32,290 nucleotides of DNA from JAVKSL01 sp039583695 (GCA_039583695.1 JAVKSL010000026.1:1-32290); one strand, 5' to 3'. Positions 1-8,351 are shown, numbered from the stretch's first letter. The notes: generated from the letters alone by a model not told the origin. Numbers and translations: made by a program.

Positions 1-753
1 TGCTGGGTGGCCGGCGGCGGGGTCAGGGCCGGCGGCGGGGTCAGGGCCGGCGGCGGGGTCAGGGCCGGCGGCGGGGTCAGGGCCGGCGGGTGCCATGCCG
101 CCCAGCCAGCGGGCGAGCGTTTCCAGGGGTCGCTGGGTGGCAGACAGACCGATGCGCTGCGGACGGGCACCGCCGGCCCGGCTGACCAGGCGGTCGAGGC
201 GCTCCAGAGACAGGGCCAGGTGCACCCCTCGTTTGGTGGCGGCCAGGGAGTGGACCTCGTCCACGATCACGTGCTCGACGCTGGCAAGGGTGCTCCGAGC
301 CGCGGAGGTGAGGATCAGGTACAGCGATTCGGGAGTCGTGACCAGGATGTCGGGGGGGTGCTTGGCCAGTGCCCGCCGCTCTGCCTGAGGAGTATCTCCC
401 GTGCGGATACCCACGCTCACCGGGGCGAGGATCTCCCCAGCCAGCTCACCGGCCCTGGCGATGCCGGCCAGCGGCGCCCGCAGGTTGCGTTCCACGTCGT
501 AGGCCAAGGCCTTGAGGGGCGAGACGTAAAGCACTGTCGTGGCCTCGGACTTGCTCGCTGCCGGCCTGGTGAGGAGGCGGTCCAACGCCCAGAGGAAGGC
601 CGCCAAGGTCTTGCCCGACCCGGTAGGGGCCAGGATCAGACAGTGGCCCCCCCGCTCGATCGCCTCCCAACCACCGACCTGGGCGGGCGTGGGCGCGGCA
701 AACGTCCCCTCGAACCACGCCCGGGTGGGCGCCGCGAACCCGTCCAGCGACAT
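1..753 (-). CDS. lhr: Lhr-family DEAD/DEAH-box helicase, N-terminal part (runs off the window)
   Basis: ATP-dependent superfamily 2 helicase; Lhr proteins are large DNA-repair helicases. Only the first 251 codons are present and the frame is open to the left edge. The ATG at 753-751 opens MSLDGFAAPTRAWFEGTF, followed by a Q-motif-like PTPAQVGGWEAIERG. Motif I APTGSGKT lies near residues 41-48, TTPESLY near 125, the Walker B box VDEVHS near 160-167 (DEVH, typical of Lhr) and motif III GLSATQ near 202. After motif III, where the family normally continues into RecA domain 2, this copy carries a (GPDPAA)n stretch encoded by an 18-bp tandem repeat. The start is supported by TAGCCT (766-761) 7 nt upstream, as for a leaderless transcript. 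Family assignment is firm; the choice between Lhr and another large SF2 helicase is strong but rests on the N-terminus only. Confidence 0.88.
   Translation of the reverse strand, partial: MSLDGFAAPTRAWFEGTFAAPTPAQVGGWEAIERGGHCLILAPTGSGKTLAAFLWALDRLLTRPAASKSEATTVLYVSPLKALAYDVERNLRAPLAGIARAGELAGEILAPVSVGIRTGDTPQAERRALAKHPPDILVTTPESLYLILTSAARSTLASVEHVIVDEVHSLAATKRGVHLALSLERLDRLVSRAGGARPQRIGLSATQRPLETLARWLGGMAPAGPDPAAGPDPAAGPDPAAGPDPAAGHPA
11..89. repeat. 18-bp tandem repeat, four full copies plus a partial, inside lhr
   Basis: The unit CCGGCGGCGGGGTCAGGG occupies 11-28, 29-46, 47-64 and 65-82, and a partial copy follows to 89. The copies are identical. On the minus strand it encodes repeats of Gly-Pro-Asp-Pro-Ala-Ala in the helicase reading frame, so copy number changes keep the frame. 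Confidence 0.95.
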
Positions 754-760
754 CCCAGAG

Positions 761-766
761 AGGCTA
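761..766 (-). promoter_or_regulatory. Putative -10 box of a leaderless lhr promoter
   Basis: On the minus strand TAGCCT is followed by 7 nt and the lhr ATG, so transcription would begin at or next to the start codon. A second overlapping TAGCCT lies at 766-771. No clear -35 box is seen. The call rests on the same spacing before several other genes in the window. Confidence 0.45.
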
Positions 767-772
767 GGCTAA

Positions 773-842
773 AGCACCAGGGTGCAGTCATCAATCCGGC
801 CGGCGCCCGGGAACAGGCAAGGATGCTGCCAGCCCGGTAGGG
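773..842 (-). pseudogene. Fragment of an aldose 1-epimerase gene (decayed duplicate)
   Basis: Positions 773-830 match 1623-1680 inside the intact epimerase gene at 54 of 58 bases without gaps; weaker similarity with an indel continues to about 842. The matching part of the intact gene encodes the active-site segment around GAGQHPYLSPGAGRIDDCTL. In the fragment the reading frame is broken and neither end of the gene is present. It lies in the same orientation as the intact copy, directly upstream of the lhr promoter. It looks like the remnant of a duplicated or recombined epimerase gene. Confidence 0.75.
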
Positions 843-1222
843 ACACCCAGCGTCCTCGCAGCGGCGACGAACCTGGCTCGCCTGGCCGTGCTCGGGTTGC
901 GCCACAACCAACAGGGTTGGGCACCAGCAGGGCCTGAGACCCGGCGTTGGGCCAGCTCAGCTCAAAAGTATCGCTCTCGGCCCGATGAGGAGCCGATCAT
1001 TTCACCCAAAAGTGCCGCCGTGCCCTATTTGGCGCCGCCCAACCATGCACTCAGCACTCCTGGAGGCCTATTGCACACCACCCTCCCAGCTATGATTGGT
1101 TGGTTCGCCTTGACCGATAGCGGAGCCGGCGAAGAACGAGCGCAAGCGCCATGACCAAGAGAGCGATCCTCATGGCGGGAGACTTCGTTGGGTCACTACC
1201 CATCACGAAATCTGCACCTGTC
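843..1222. other. Intergenic stretch without a recognisable gene
   Basis: No frame here gives a protein that I recognise. A plus-strand frame of 88 codons (888-1154) has no family features and no ribosome binding site. A 5-bp stem (TGGGT at 1189-1193 with ACCCA at 1198-1202) lies 20 nt beyond the epimerase stop codon but is too weak, and lacks a T run, to be called a terminator. Confidence 0.5.
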
Positions 1223-2143
1223 TCACCCCTGAGTCAGGCGAACACCCCAGGTGGTGGTTACGGCGTCGCCTGGCTCCAGGCGAATGAGGTCCTCTCCGCT
1301 CTGGAAGGCGTTGGGCGGACAGGTCATCGGCTCGGTGCCCATGCCGAGGCGCTTGCGGGCGGGGCTCAGCGTGTCACCCGTGTAGATCTCGATGACCGGA
1401 TAGTGGGCGTCCACCCACAGCTCGACCCTGGTCCCGTCCGGAGCAACGAGGCGAGCCCAGGCCCGACTCAGGTCATCGCGGGCCAGGTCGGTGAACGGTG
1501 CATCGATCTTCTGGTCTCCGAGGAGCCTGCCGGCCCGAAAGTCGTAATGAGTGCCTTCGACAGGCTTCCGGCCCGTCGGGAGCTGGCGCTCGTTGTCGGT
1601 GAGGATGAGCGTCGCGGCGTCGAGCACCAGGGTGCAGTCATCGATCCGGCCGGCGCCCGGGGACAGGTAAGGATGCTGGCCGGCCCCGTAGGGGCAGGCA
1701 TCCTCACCCAGATTGGTGGCCGTGGTAGCCACGGACAGGCCATCGTCTCCGAGCTCATATGCCACCCGGACGTCCAGCGTGAAGGGGTAGCCCATCAGCG
1801 GGTAGATCACGGTGCCCATCACGACCCGGCTCACCTCGTGCTCCACCGCCTGCCACGAGCGCCAGCGCAAGAATCCGTGGATGGCGTTGTGCTTGCCAGG
1901 CTCGGTGAGCGCCACCTGGTGCTCGAGGCCGTCGAAACGGTAGGCACCGTCGGCAAGGCGGTTGGGCCACGGGATGAGTGGCGACCCATGTGCGCCGTCG
2001 CACATGGCGTCAGCCGGGTACGGGTCGAGCACCGGACGGTCCCCCACCATGTACTCCCGCACTCCCCCGCCCACCTCGACGATCGTGGCGCGCTGCGCTC
2101 CGTGGCGAATCTCGAGCTGGCGGCCTGAGGGTGCTGTCCTCAT
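1223..2143 (-). CDS. Aldose 1-epimerase family protein
   Basis: A 306-residue cytoplasmic enzyme of the galactose mutarotase superfamily, which interconverts alpha and beta anomers of aldoses. The key segments are in order: PWPNRLADG with a substrate-binding Arg at 62, NAIHGFLRW with His89, GAGQHPYL with the catalytic-type His157, and GMGTEPMTCPPNAF with the catalytic-type Glu271. Length is typical of the family. It is a lone minus-strand gene divergent from the CHAD gene. The ATG at 2143 lies 4 nt from a 10-bp perfect inverted repeat that probably serves as operator. Substrate specificity (galactose, glucose or hexose-6-phosphate) cannot be told from the sequence, so no symbol is given. Confidence 0.93.
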   Translation of the reverse strand: MRTAPSGRQLEIRHGAQRATIVEVGGGVREYMVGDRPVLDPYPADAMCDGAHGSPLIPWPNRLADGAYRFDGLEHQVALTEPGKHNAIHGFLRWRSWQAVEHEVSRVVMGTVIYPLMGYPFTLDVRVAYELGDDGLSVATTATNLGEDACPYGAGQHPYLSPGAGRIDDCTLVLDAATLILTDNERQLPTGRKPVEGTHYDFRAGRLLGDQKIDAPFTDLARDDLSRAWARLVAPDGTRVELWVDAHYPVIEIYTGDTLSPARKRLGMGTEPMTCPPNAFQSGEDLIRLEPGDAVTTTWGVRLTQG

Positions 2144-2147
2144 CTAC

Positions 2148-2171
2148 GACCCACGGTAGCCACCGTGGGTC
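2148..2171. promoter_or_regulatory. Perfect palindrome upstream of the epimerase gene (putative operator)
   Basis: GACCCACGGT (2148-2157) and ACCGTGGGTC (2162-2171) form perfect 10-bp arms around the 4-nt centre AGCC. The element ends 4 nt before the epimerase ATG. It contains a candidate -10 box (TACCGT on the minus strand, 2158-2153), so a protein bound here would block the promoter. It could alternatively form a hairpin at the 5' end of the transcript. Confidence 0.6.
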
Positions 2172-2216
2172 AAGCGACCAGCGCCGGCGCGAGCCTTCCG
2201 GGTCCAGGTGGCCGAA

Positions 2217-2253
2217 GCGATTGCACTTGGCCCGCTTTACGGTGCACAATCGC
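2217..2253. other. Imperfect inverted repeat in the epimerase/CHAD intergenic region
   Basis: GCGATTGCAC (2217-2226) pairs with GTGCACAATCGC (2242-2253) if two bases of the right arm are bulged out; the loop is about 15 nt. It lies 145 nt before the CHAD start codon and has no T run. Function unknown; an operator or leader hairpin is possible. An AGGAGG at 2270-2275 further on has no start codon at usable distance. Confidence 0.3.
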
Positions 2254-2397
2254 GATAGCTTCCGCTTACAGGAGGCTTTCTCGACCTGGGAAGTCGTCGC
2301 CGCCCAGCTGGACCCGGCGGGCCAGCTCTACTAACGTGGCGGGCTTCTGAACGCGATCTCTGCCCGCGAGACCTGGCCTGGCGTTGCCCAACCCCGT

Positions 2398-4038
2398 ATG
2401 GTCTGCCTGCTGGTTCCCCCTGACCTCGCCATCGAGGAGGTGCTGGGCGCCTTGGCACGCTCGCGGCGCTGCGCGGAGGAGCCTGCCCGCACCGTTCGCC
2501 AAACGTGGCTGGACAGCTTCGACTGGCGGTTGCACCGTCGCGGGTGGACCCTGCTACACGAGACCGAGACCCACGTCCCCGAGGTCCCGGGCGCCACCCT
2601 GGAGCTACTGCCACACGCCAGCACGGGCACCACCAAGCCGAGCCAGCCGGGTCCCGGCCAGCCCGTGCGGATATGGCTCCCCGGCCAGTCCCTGCCAACG
2701 CATCCGGTTGACCTGCCCCCTGGTCGTCTGCGTCAGGCAATCGCCGAAGCCCTGGGGGTACGCTGCCTGGGCCCCGTGGCCGGCACTCTTACCGTCCGCA
2801 GGTCGGTGAGGATACTCAACGCCGACCACAAGACTGTCGCCTGGGTCCTCGTCGAGACCTCGACCCTGTCCGGGCGCCTCCCGCTCGGGACCCGGGTGCG
2901 CTTGATGCCGGTGCTCGGCTACGACCGGGCCGCCCTCGAGGTGTCGAGCCTGCTCGAAGGCGACCTCGGGCTGCAATCCGCGGAAGATCTCTGCTCGGCT
3001 GCCCTGGCCGCAGCCGGTCGCCGCGCGGGGGACTACTCCTCCAAGCTGAATGTGGCCCTGCGCGCCTCGCAGACCTTCGACTCAGCCATGCGGGCGCTGC
3101 TCAGCCACCTGATGTGCACGGTGGAGGCCAATCTGGCGGGGGCGCGATCCGATCTCGATCCCGAGTTCCTCCACGACATCCGGGTGGCGGTCCGCAGGTG
3201 CCGCTCGCTGCTCGGTGAAGCCGCCCCTTACTTCGGGGACCTGGCCGAGCCGGGAGGTCCCATCGTCCGGCTGCGGGACGAGCTGGCCTGGCTCGGGGAG
3301 GCAACCGGCCCGACCCGAGACCTGGACGTGTGGCTGGTGACCTTGGACGAGGAGCTGGCTGGTGGAGCACCGGTGCCCGACGAGCTTGGCGCCCTGCGCG
3401 AGGTCATAGAGGAGCGCCGCAAGGTGGCCCACCGGCGCCTGGTCGCCGCTCTGGACTCCCCTCGATTCCGGGAGCTGATGAAGCTCTGGGCTGACGCCAC
3501 CAAGCCGTACAGCACCGGCCCAGCCAACACCGGGCCGGCGGGTGACGTCGTCATGACGCAACCCGCCGGGCCGATCGCAGCTGAGCTGGTGATACGGGCG
3601 CATCGCCGGGTCCTGCGCCGGGGCCGCGCCATCGCAACAGGCTCACCCGACGCAGCGCTCCATGACCTGCGCAAGGCGGCCAAGCGGTTGCGCTACCTCC
3701 TCGAGTCCTTCGAGAGCCTCTGTCCTGGCCAAGTGCTCGACAAGGTGGTCGCCGAGCTCAAGGCGCTCCAGGACAACCTGGGAGAGTTCCAGGACTGCGC
3801 GGTCCAGGCGGCGAGCCTGGCCCAGCTGGGTCGGGACCTCGCGACCAGCACAGCCGGCCCGTCACAAGCCCTGATCGCAATCGGATACCTCGTGGCCAGC
3901 TTGGAGACCCGCCGGGTCCAGGCCCGAGCAGACTTCGCCAAGCGCTTCGCCAGCTTCGAGCGCCCAGCAGCCCGCCAGCTGGTCACATCCCTTGCCCGCG
4001 GGCTCGCCTCTGATCCCCGGATCAAGGGTGCCAAATGA
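2398..4038 (+). CDS. CHAD domain protein with a degenerate CYTH-like N-terminus
   Basis: A 546-residue protein. The first ~200 residues resemble a worn CYTH (triphosphate tunnel) domain: TWLDSFDWRLHRRGWTL near residue 40 matches the usual Tyr-Asp-Thr...Leu...Gly-Leu pattern, but the expected ExExK motif is not evident. Residues ~220-540 form a CHAD domain, a helical repeat rich in His and basic residues that binds polyphosphate in characterised members. The two signature helices are HDIRVAVRRCRSLL (His259) and HDLRKAAKRLRYLL (His422), followed by ALQDNLGEFQDC. The ATG at 2398 is the first ATG/GTG/TTG after the in-frame stop at 2332; no good Shine-Dalgarno is seen. The stop overlaps the parA ATG by four bases (ATGA), so the two are translationally coupled. 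A polyphosphate role is inferred from the family. Confidence 0.9.
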   Translation: MVCLLVPPDLAIEEVLGALARSRRCAEEPARTVRQTWLDSFDWRLHRRGWTLLHETETHVPEVPGATLELLPHASTGTTKPSQPGPGQPVRIWLPGQSLPTHPVDLPPGRLRQAIAEALGVRCLGPVAGTLTVRRSVRILNADHKTVAWVLVETSTLSGRLPLGTRVRLMPVLGYDRAALEVSSLLEGDLGLQSAEDLCSAALAAAGRRAGDYSSKLNVALRASQTFDSAMRALLSHLMCTVEANLAGARSDLDPEFLHDIRVAVRRCRSLLGEAAPYFGDLAEPGGPIVRLRDELAWLGEATGPTRDLDVWLVTLDEELAGGAPVPDELGALREVIEERRKVAHRRLVAALDSPRFRELMKLWADATKPYSTGPANTGPAGDVVMTQPAGPIAAELVIRAHRRVLRRGRAIATGSPDAALHDLRKAAKRLRYLLESFESLCPGQVLDKVVAELKALQDNLGEFQDCAVQAASLAQLGRDLATSTAGPSQALIAIGYLVASLETRRVQARADFAKRFASFERPAARQLVTSLARGLASDPRIKGAK

Positions 4039-4778
4039 AGGTGATAGCCAGCTACTCCATCAAGGGAGGGGTGGGCAAGACGGCAGCCGCCGTGAACCTG
4101 GCCTACGAATCCGCCCTCTCCGGGGCCCGCACCCTGCTCTGGGACCTGGACCCGCAAGGGGCCGCCAGCCACTACCTGCGGGTGCGAGCCAAGGTGAAGG
4201 GAGGCGGCCACGCCCTCGTCACAGCCAAGGCGCCTCTCGCCCAGCGCCTCAAGGGCAGCGACTTCCCCAACCTGGACCTGCTCCCATCCGACTTCTCCTA
4301 CCGTCACCTCGACCTCGAGCTGGACGACACCCGTCACCCGACCACCCGCCTGCGCAAGGTCCTCGCTCCCATCGCCGCCGATTATGACTACGCGCTGTTG
4401 GACTGCGCCCCGGGGATCTCACTGGTCTCCGAAGCGGTGTTCACGGCCTCCGACGCCCTGGTGGTCCCGGTGATCCCCACCACCTTGTCGGTGAGGACCC
4501 TCGACCAGCTGACGGCCTTCCTGGCCGAGCCTGGGGCAGCCGGCCGGCCCAAGGTGCTGAGCTTCGCCTCCATGGTGGATCACCGCAAGCGCCTGCACGC
4601 CGAGACCCTCGCCGCTCTCGCCCGCTCGGGCCATGACGTCCTCGCCACGCAGGTCCCCACAGCCAGCGACGTGGAGAAGATGGGGATCCACCGGGCACCG
4701 GTCGCCACGTACGCCCCGCAAAGCGCCTCGGCGCAAGCCTATCGAGCGCTGTGGAAAGAGATCAGCTCCCGCCTCTGA
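4035..4778 (+). CDS. ParA/MinD-family ATPase
   Basis: A 247-residue P-loop ATPase of the ParA type. The deviant Walker A motif KGGVGKT spans residues 10-16 with the signature Lys10; WDLDPQG (36-42) is the A' region and LLDCAPG (121-127) the Walker B region. ParA-like ATPases bind DNA non-specifically as ATP dimers and position chromosomes, plasmids or protein cargos. There is no ParB gene or parS-like site nearby, so this is probably not the chromosomal partition ATPase. Its ATG overlaps the CHAD stop codon, which points to the CHAD protein as functional partner. No N-terminal helix-turn-helix is present, so it belongs with the short ParA forms used for plasmids and cargo positioning. Confidence 0.93.
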   Translation: MKVIASYSIKGGVGKTAAAVNLAYESALSGARTLLWDLDPQGAASHYLRVRAKVKGGGHALVTAKAPLAQRLKGSDFPNLDLLPSDFSYRHLDLELDDTRHPTTRLRKVLAPIAADYDYALLDCAPGISLVSEAVFTASDALVVPVIPTTLSVRTLDQLTAFLAEPGAAGRPKVLSFASMVDHRKRLHAETLAALARSGHDVLATQVPTASDVEKMGIHRAPVATYAPQSASAQAYRALWKEISSRL

Positions 4779-4797
4779 GCGCTCGAAGCCTGACGGC

Positions 4798-4808
4798 TAA
4801 GCTAAGCT
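4798..4808 (+). promoter_or_regulatory. Putative -10 boxes of the mscR promoter
   Basis: TAAGCT occurs twice, overlapping by one base (4798-4803 and 4803-4808). The second ends 9 nt before the mscR ATG, similar to the spacing before other genes here. No convincing -35 box or Shine-Dalgarno was found. Confidence 0.35.
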
Positions 4809-4817
4809 GACCCGACG

Positions 4818-5894
4818 ATGGTACTCGGCGTCGTCTCGAGGGCACCAGGTGCTCCGGTCGGGATCGAGGTCATCAACGTGCCCGATCCCGGAATGGGCGA
4901 GGCGACGGTGAGCATTCAGGCGTGCGGGGTCTGCCATACCGACCTGCATTACCGCGAAGGCGCCATCAACGACGAGTTCCCATTCCTGCTCGGTCACGAA
5001 GCTGCCGGGGTGGTCGAGGCCGTGGGGCCCGACGTGAGCTCGGTAGCTCCTGGAGATTTCGTCATCCTCAACTGGCGGGCGGTCTGTGGAGAGTGCCGGG
5101 CGTGCCGGCGCGGGCGTCCCTGGTACTGCTTCGCCACCCACAACGCCACCCAGCGGATGACCCTGGCAGATGGCACACCACTGACCGCGGCCCTCGGTGT
5201 CGGTGCGTTCGCCGACAAGACACTGGTGGCAGCCGGCCAGTGCACCAAGGTCGACCCACGCGCCAGACCGGCAGCGGCGGGACTCCTCGGGTGCGGCATC
5301 ATGGCCGGTCTGGGCGCGGCCATGATCACCGGCCAGGTGGGCCTGGGTGACTCGGTCGCGGTGTTCGGCTGCGGGGGTGTGGGTTGCGCGGCCATCGCCG
5401 GAGCGGCGCTGGCGGGGGCTTCGAAGATCATTGCGGTGGACCTCGACGCGCAAAAGCTCGCCCTGGCCGCCCAGCTCGGAGCCACCCATCGCGTGGATGC
5501 CAGTGCTGGCGATCCGGTCGAGGCCATCCGTGCCCTAACCGATGGGAACGGTGCCGACGTGTGCATCGAAGCGGTCGGCAACCCCAAGGTGATGGAGCAA
5601 GCCTTCTATGCCCGCGACCTGGCAGGGACCCTGGTGCAGGTTGGGGTGCCCAGCCCCGAGATGCGGATCGACCTCCCGATGATCGACTTCTTCGGTCGAG
5701 GTGGGCAGCTCAAGCCCAGCTGGTACGGCGATTGCCTGCCATCCCGTGATTTCCCCGTCCTGGTGGACCTGTACCTGGCCGGCCGGTTGGACCTCGACCG
5801 CTTCGTCAGCGAGACCATCGCCCTCGGCGAGGTCGAGGAGGCCTTCGGCCGGATGAGCCGGGGTGAGGTGCTGCGGTCAGTGGTCGTGATCTGA
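4818..5894 (+). CDS. mscR: S-(hydroxymethyl)mycothiol dehydrogenase
   Basis: A 358-residue zinc- and NAD-dependent class III-type alcohol dehydrogenase that oxidises the formaldehyde-mycothiol adduct to S-formylmycothiol; MscR can also act as S-nitrosomycothiol reductase. From memory it closely resembles the mycobacterial enzyme over its full length, including CGVCHTDL, REGAINDEFPFLLGHEAAG, GDFVILNWRAVCGECRAC and SWYGDCLPSRDFP. Probable catalytic-zinc ligands are Cys39 and His60/Glu61; structural-zinc cysteines are Cys90, 93, 96 and 104. The Rossmann motif GCGGVG lies near residue 185. It implies a mycothiol-making actinobacterium. A new ATG begins 2 nt past its stop codon (5897), so the molybdopterin oxidoreductase downstream is likely co-transcribed. 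Confidence 0.95.
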   Translation: MVLGVVSRAPGAPVGIEVINVPDPGMGEATVSIQACGVCHTDLHYREGAINDEFPFLLGHEAAGVVEAVGPDVSSVAPGDFVILNWRAVCGECRACRRGRPWYCFATHNATQRMTLADGTPLTAALGVGAFADKTLVAAGQCTKVDPRARPAAAGLLGCGIMAGLGAAMITGQVGLGDSVAVFGCGGVGCAAIAGAALAGASKIIAVDLDAQKLALAAQLGATHRVDASAGDPVEAIRALTDGNGADVCIEAVGNPKVMEQAFYARDLAGTLVQVGVPSPEMRIDLPMIDFFGRGGQLKPSWYGDCLPSRDFPVLVDLYLAGRLDLDRFVSETIALGEVEEAFGRMSRGEVLRSVVVI

Positions 5895-5896
5895 GC

Positions 5897-8351
5897 ATGA
5901 CCGGCGGGGANNNNNNNNNNNNNNNNNNNNNNNNNNNNNNNNNNNNNNNNNNNNNNNNNNNNNNNNNNNNNNNNNNNNNNNNNNNNNNNNNNNNNNNNNN
6001 NNNNNNNNNNAGGCGCCGCATCGGAAGGCGCCGCATCGGAAGGCGCCGCATCGGAAGGCGCCGCATCGGAAGGCGCCGCATCGGAAGGCGCCGCATCGGA
6101 AGCCGGCATCCGGGTCGGCAAGCCGAAGACCTCGGCGGTGGGCATCCCGGGAATCGGCCATTCGCTCCAGTACGCGCTGCACGAGATGGGCGTCAAGCGG
6201 GGAGCGCGGACGCTGCTCGATTTAAACCAGCCCGACGGCTTCGACTGCCCCAGCTGCGCCTGGCCCGATCCCGCTCCCGACGACCGGCATACCGCTGAGT
6301 TCTGCGAGAACGGCGCCAAGGCGGTCGCCTGGGAAGCGACCCGCGCCCGGGTGACGCGTGCATTCTTCGCCACCTGCTCGGTGGCCGAGCTGCGCGAGCA
6401 GACCTCCCTCGAACATCACGGGCGGCTCACCGAACCCATGTACCTTGCACCGGGAGCGACCCACTACGCCCCGATCGCGTGGGACGAAGCCTTCGAGCTC
6501 ATCGCGAAGCGCCTGCGCGCACTTCCCGATCCGAACCGCGCCGCCTTCTACACCAGCGGTCGGGCCAGCAACGAGGCCGCCTTTGTCTACCAGTTGCTGG
6601 CTCGCCGCCTCGGGACCAACAACCTGCCGGACTGCTCCAACATGTGCCACGAGTCCACTGGAAGCGCCCTCACCGAGACGATCGGAATCGGCAAGGGAAC
6701 GGTCAGCCTCGACGACATCACCGACCACGCCGAGCTGATCGTCATCGTGGGACAGAACCCCGGCACCAACCATCCCCGGATGCTCTCCGCTCTCGAGAAG
6801 GCGAAGAAGCGTGGCGCCCGCATCGTGGCGGCCAACCCGCTACCTGAAGCCGGCCTGGTCCGCTTCAAGAATCCCCAAACACCCCGCGGCCTGATCGGCG
6901 GAGGGACCAAACTGACCGACCGGTTCCTGGCCGTCCGGGTCAACGGGGACCTGGCCATGTTCGCCGGGCTGAACAAGGCCCTGTTGGCCCGGGAGGACGC
7001 CGAACCGGGCACCGTCTTGGACCACCCCTTCATCGAGGCGTCCTGCGACGGCTTCGATGAGGCCTGTCGGGCGTGGCGCGAGCTCACATGGCCGGTGATC
7101 GAGGCCCAGAGCGGGTTGACCCGCCGCCAGATAGAGGACTTCGCAGGCGACGTGGTGGCGGCGCAAAGTGTCGTCGTCTGCTGGGCGATGGGGATCACCC
7201 AGCACCGCAACGCCGTGGCCACCATCCGCGAGATCGTGAATTTCCTGCTTTTGCGGGGCAACATCGGCAAGCCAGGAGCTGGGCCTTCCCCGATCCGCGG
7301 GCACAGCAACGTGCAGGGGGACCGCACCATGGGCATCTGGGAGCGCATGCCCGACGACTTCCTGGACCGCCTGCACGACGAACTCGGCTTCGAACCACCC
7401 CGTGCGCACGGCTACGACACCGTCGGCACGATCCGCGCCATGCGCGACGGCGCGATCGACGTCTTCTTCGCGCTGGGTGGCAACTTCGTCGCCGCCAGTC
7501 CCGACACTGCGGTCGCCGAGGCGGCGATGGCCAACTGCGCTCTGACCGTGCACGTGGCTACCAAACTGAACCGCTCGCATCTGTGCCACGGCACCGAGGC
7601 GCTGCTGCTGCCCTGCCTGGGCCGCACCGAGCGCGACGTCCAGGCCACCGGCGAGCAGTACCTGACCGTCGAGGACTCCATGAGCGTCGTCCATATGACA
7701 AAAGGGCACCTTCCCCCGGGGTCGGAGCACCTGCGCAGCGAGGTCGCCATCGTGGCCGGGCTGGGACGGGCGTTGTTCGGCGAGGACATCGGTTGGGGTG
7801 CGATGGCCGACGATTACCGGGTCATCCGCCGCCATATCAGCCACGTCGTGGACGGCTTCGAGAGCTTCGAGGATCGGGTGCAAGCACCAGGCGGATTCAC
7901 GCTGCCCCGCGGCCCGCACGACTCGCGAACATTCGACACCCCGACCGGCAAGGCCCGATTCACGCTGAACCGGCTCGACGCGCTGGAAGTCCCCGAGGGA
8001 CACCTGGTGCTGCAGACGCTACGATCGCACGACCAGTTCAACACGACGGTCTACGGGCTCGACGATCGCTACCGCGGCATCAAGGGCGGTCGAAAGGTCG
8101 TCTTCGTGAACGCTGGCGACCTGCACGAGCGGGGCCTCCAAGACGGTGACCGGGTGGACCTCATCAGCATCTGGCCCGACGGTGAGCGCTACGCCAGGGG
8201 ATTTCGCGCCGTCGAGTACCCCACGCCCAGGGCCTGTGCCGCGGCCTACTTCCCCGAGGCCAACGTGCTGGTGCCACTGGATTCCACCGCGCTCGGCAGC
8301 AATACCCCCACGTCCAAGTCGGTGATCATCCGGATCGAACGCTCTGAATGA
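5897..8351 (+). CDS. FdhF/YdeP-family molybdopterin oxidoreductase, interrupted by an assembly gap
   Basis: A formate-dehydrogenase-like molybdopterin-guanine-dinucleotide enzyme. The continuous coding part is 6012-8351, entered from the N gap as (GAASE)n and then AGIRVGKPKTSAVGIPGIGH. Family landmarks resemble E. coli YdeP: GFDCPSCAWPDP, ENGAKAVAWE, FYTSGRASNEAAF, PDCSNMCHES (Cys as likely Mo ligand), GQNPGTNHPRML, GNIGKPGAGPSPIRGHSNVQGDRT, HVATKLNRSHL and RSHDQFNTTVYG. The start is probably the ATG at 5897, just after the mscR stop; it is out of frame with 6012 only if the gap is exactly 100 nt, which is doubtful. Its 3' end overlaps fdhD by 26 bp, tail to tail. Oxidation of formate is inferred from mscR and fdhD next door; the substrate of YdeP-type enzymes is poorly known. 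Confidence 0.88.
5911..6010. other. Assembly gap (100 N)
   Basis: Exactly 100 undetermined bases that directly abut a 15-bp tandem repeat. The round length suggests an arbitrary scaffold gap, so the real distance and the reading frame across it are unknown. Confidence 0.98.
6011..6100. repeat. 15-bp tandem repeat, six visible copies, in the oxidoreductase N-terminus
   Basis: AGGCGCCGCATCGGA is repeated six times without a mismatch, beginning at the edge of the assembly gap, so the true copy number is probably higher. Read in the oxidoreductase frame it encodes Gly-Ala-Ala-Ser-Glu repeats, an addition before the part conserved in the family. Confidence 0.95.

Noticed and set aside
11..89. CRISPR array at the left edge
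   Set aside because: The repeats are directly contiguous 18-bp units without spacers and are in frame within lhr; it is a minisatellite. The same applies to the other arrays.
888..1154. 88-codon plus-strand frame in the lhr-epimerase spacer
   Set aside because: No ribosome binding site, no family similarity and unusual composition; treated as non-coding.
1151..2128. 325-codon plus-strand frame opposite the epimerase
   Set aside because: Reads as low-meaning Arg/Gly/Val-rich sequence, while the minus strand holds all epimerase motifs.
4035..4778. Chromosomal partition locus (parAB, replication origin)
   Set aside because: No parB, parS-like 16-bp palindromes, dnaA or gidB nearby; the partner gene is a CHAD protein.
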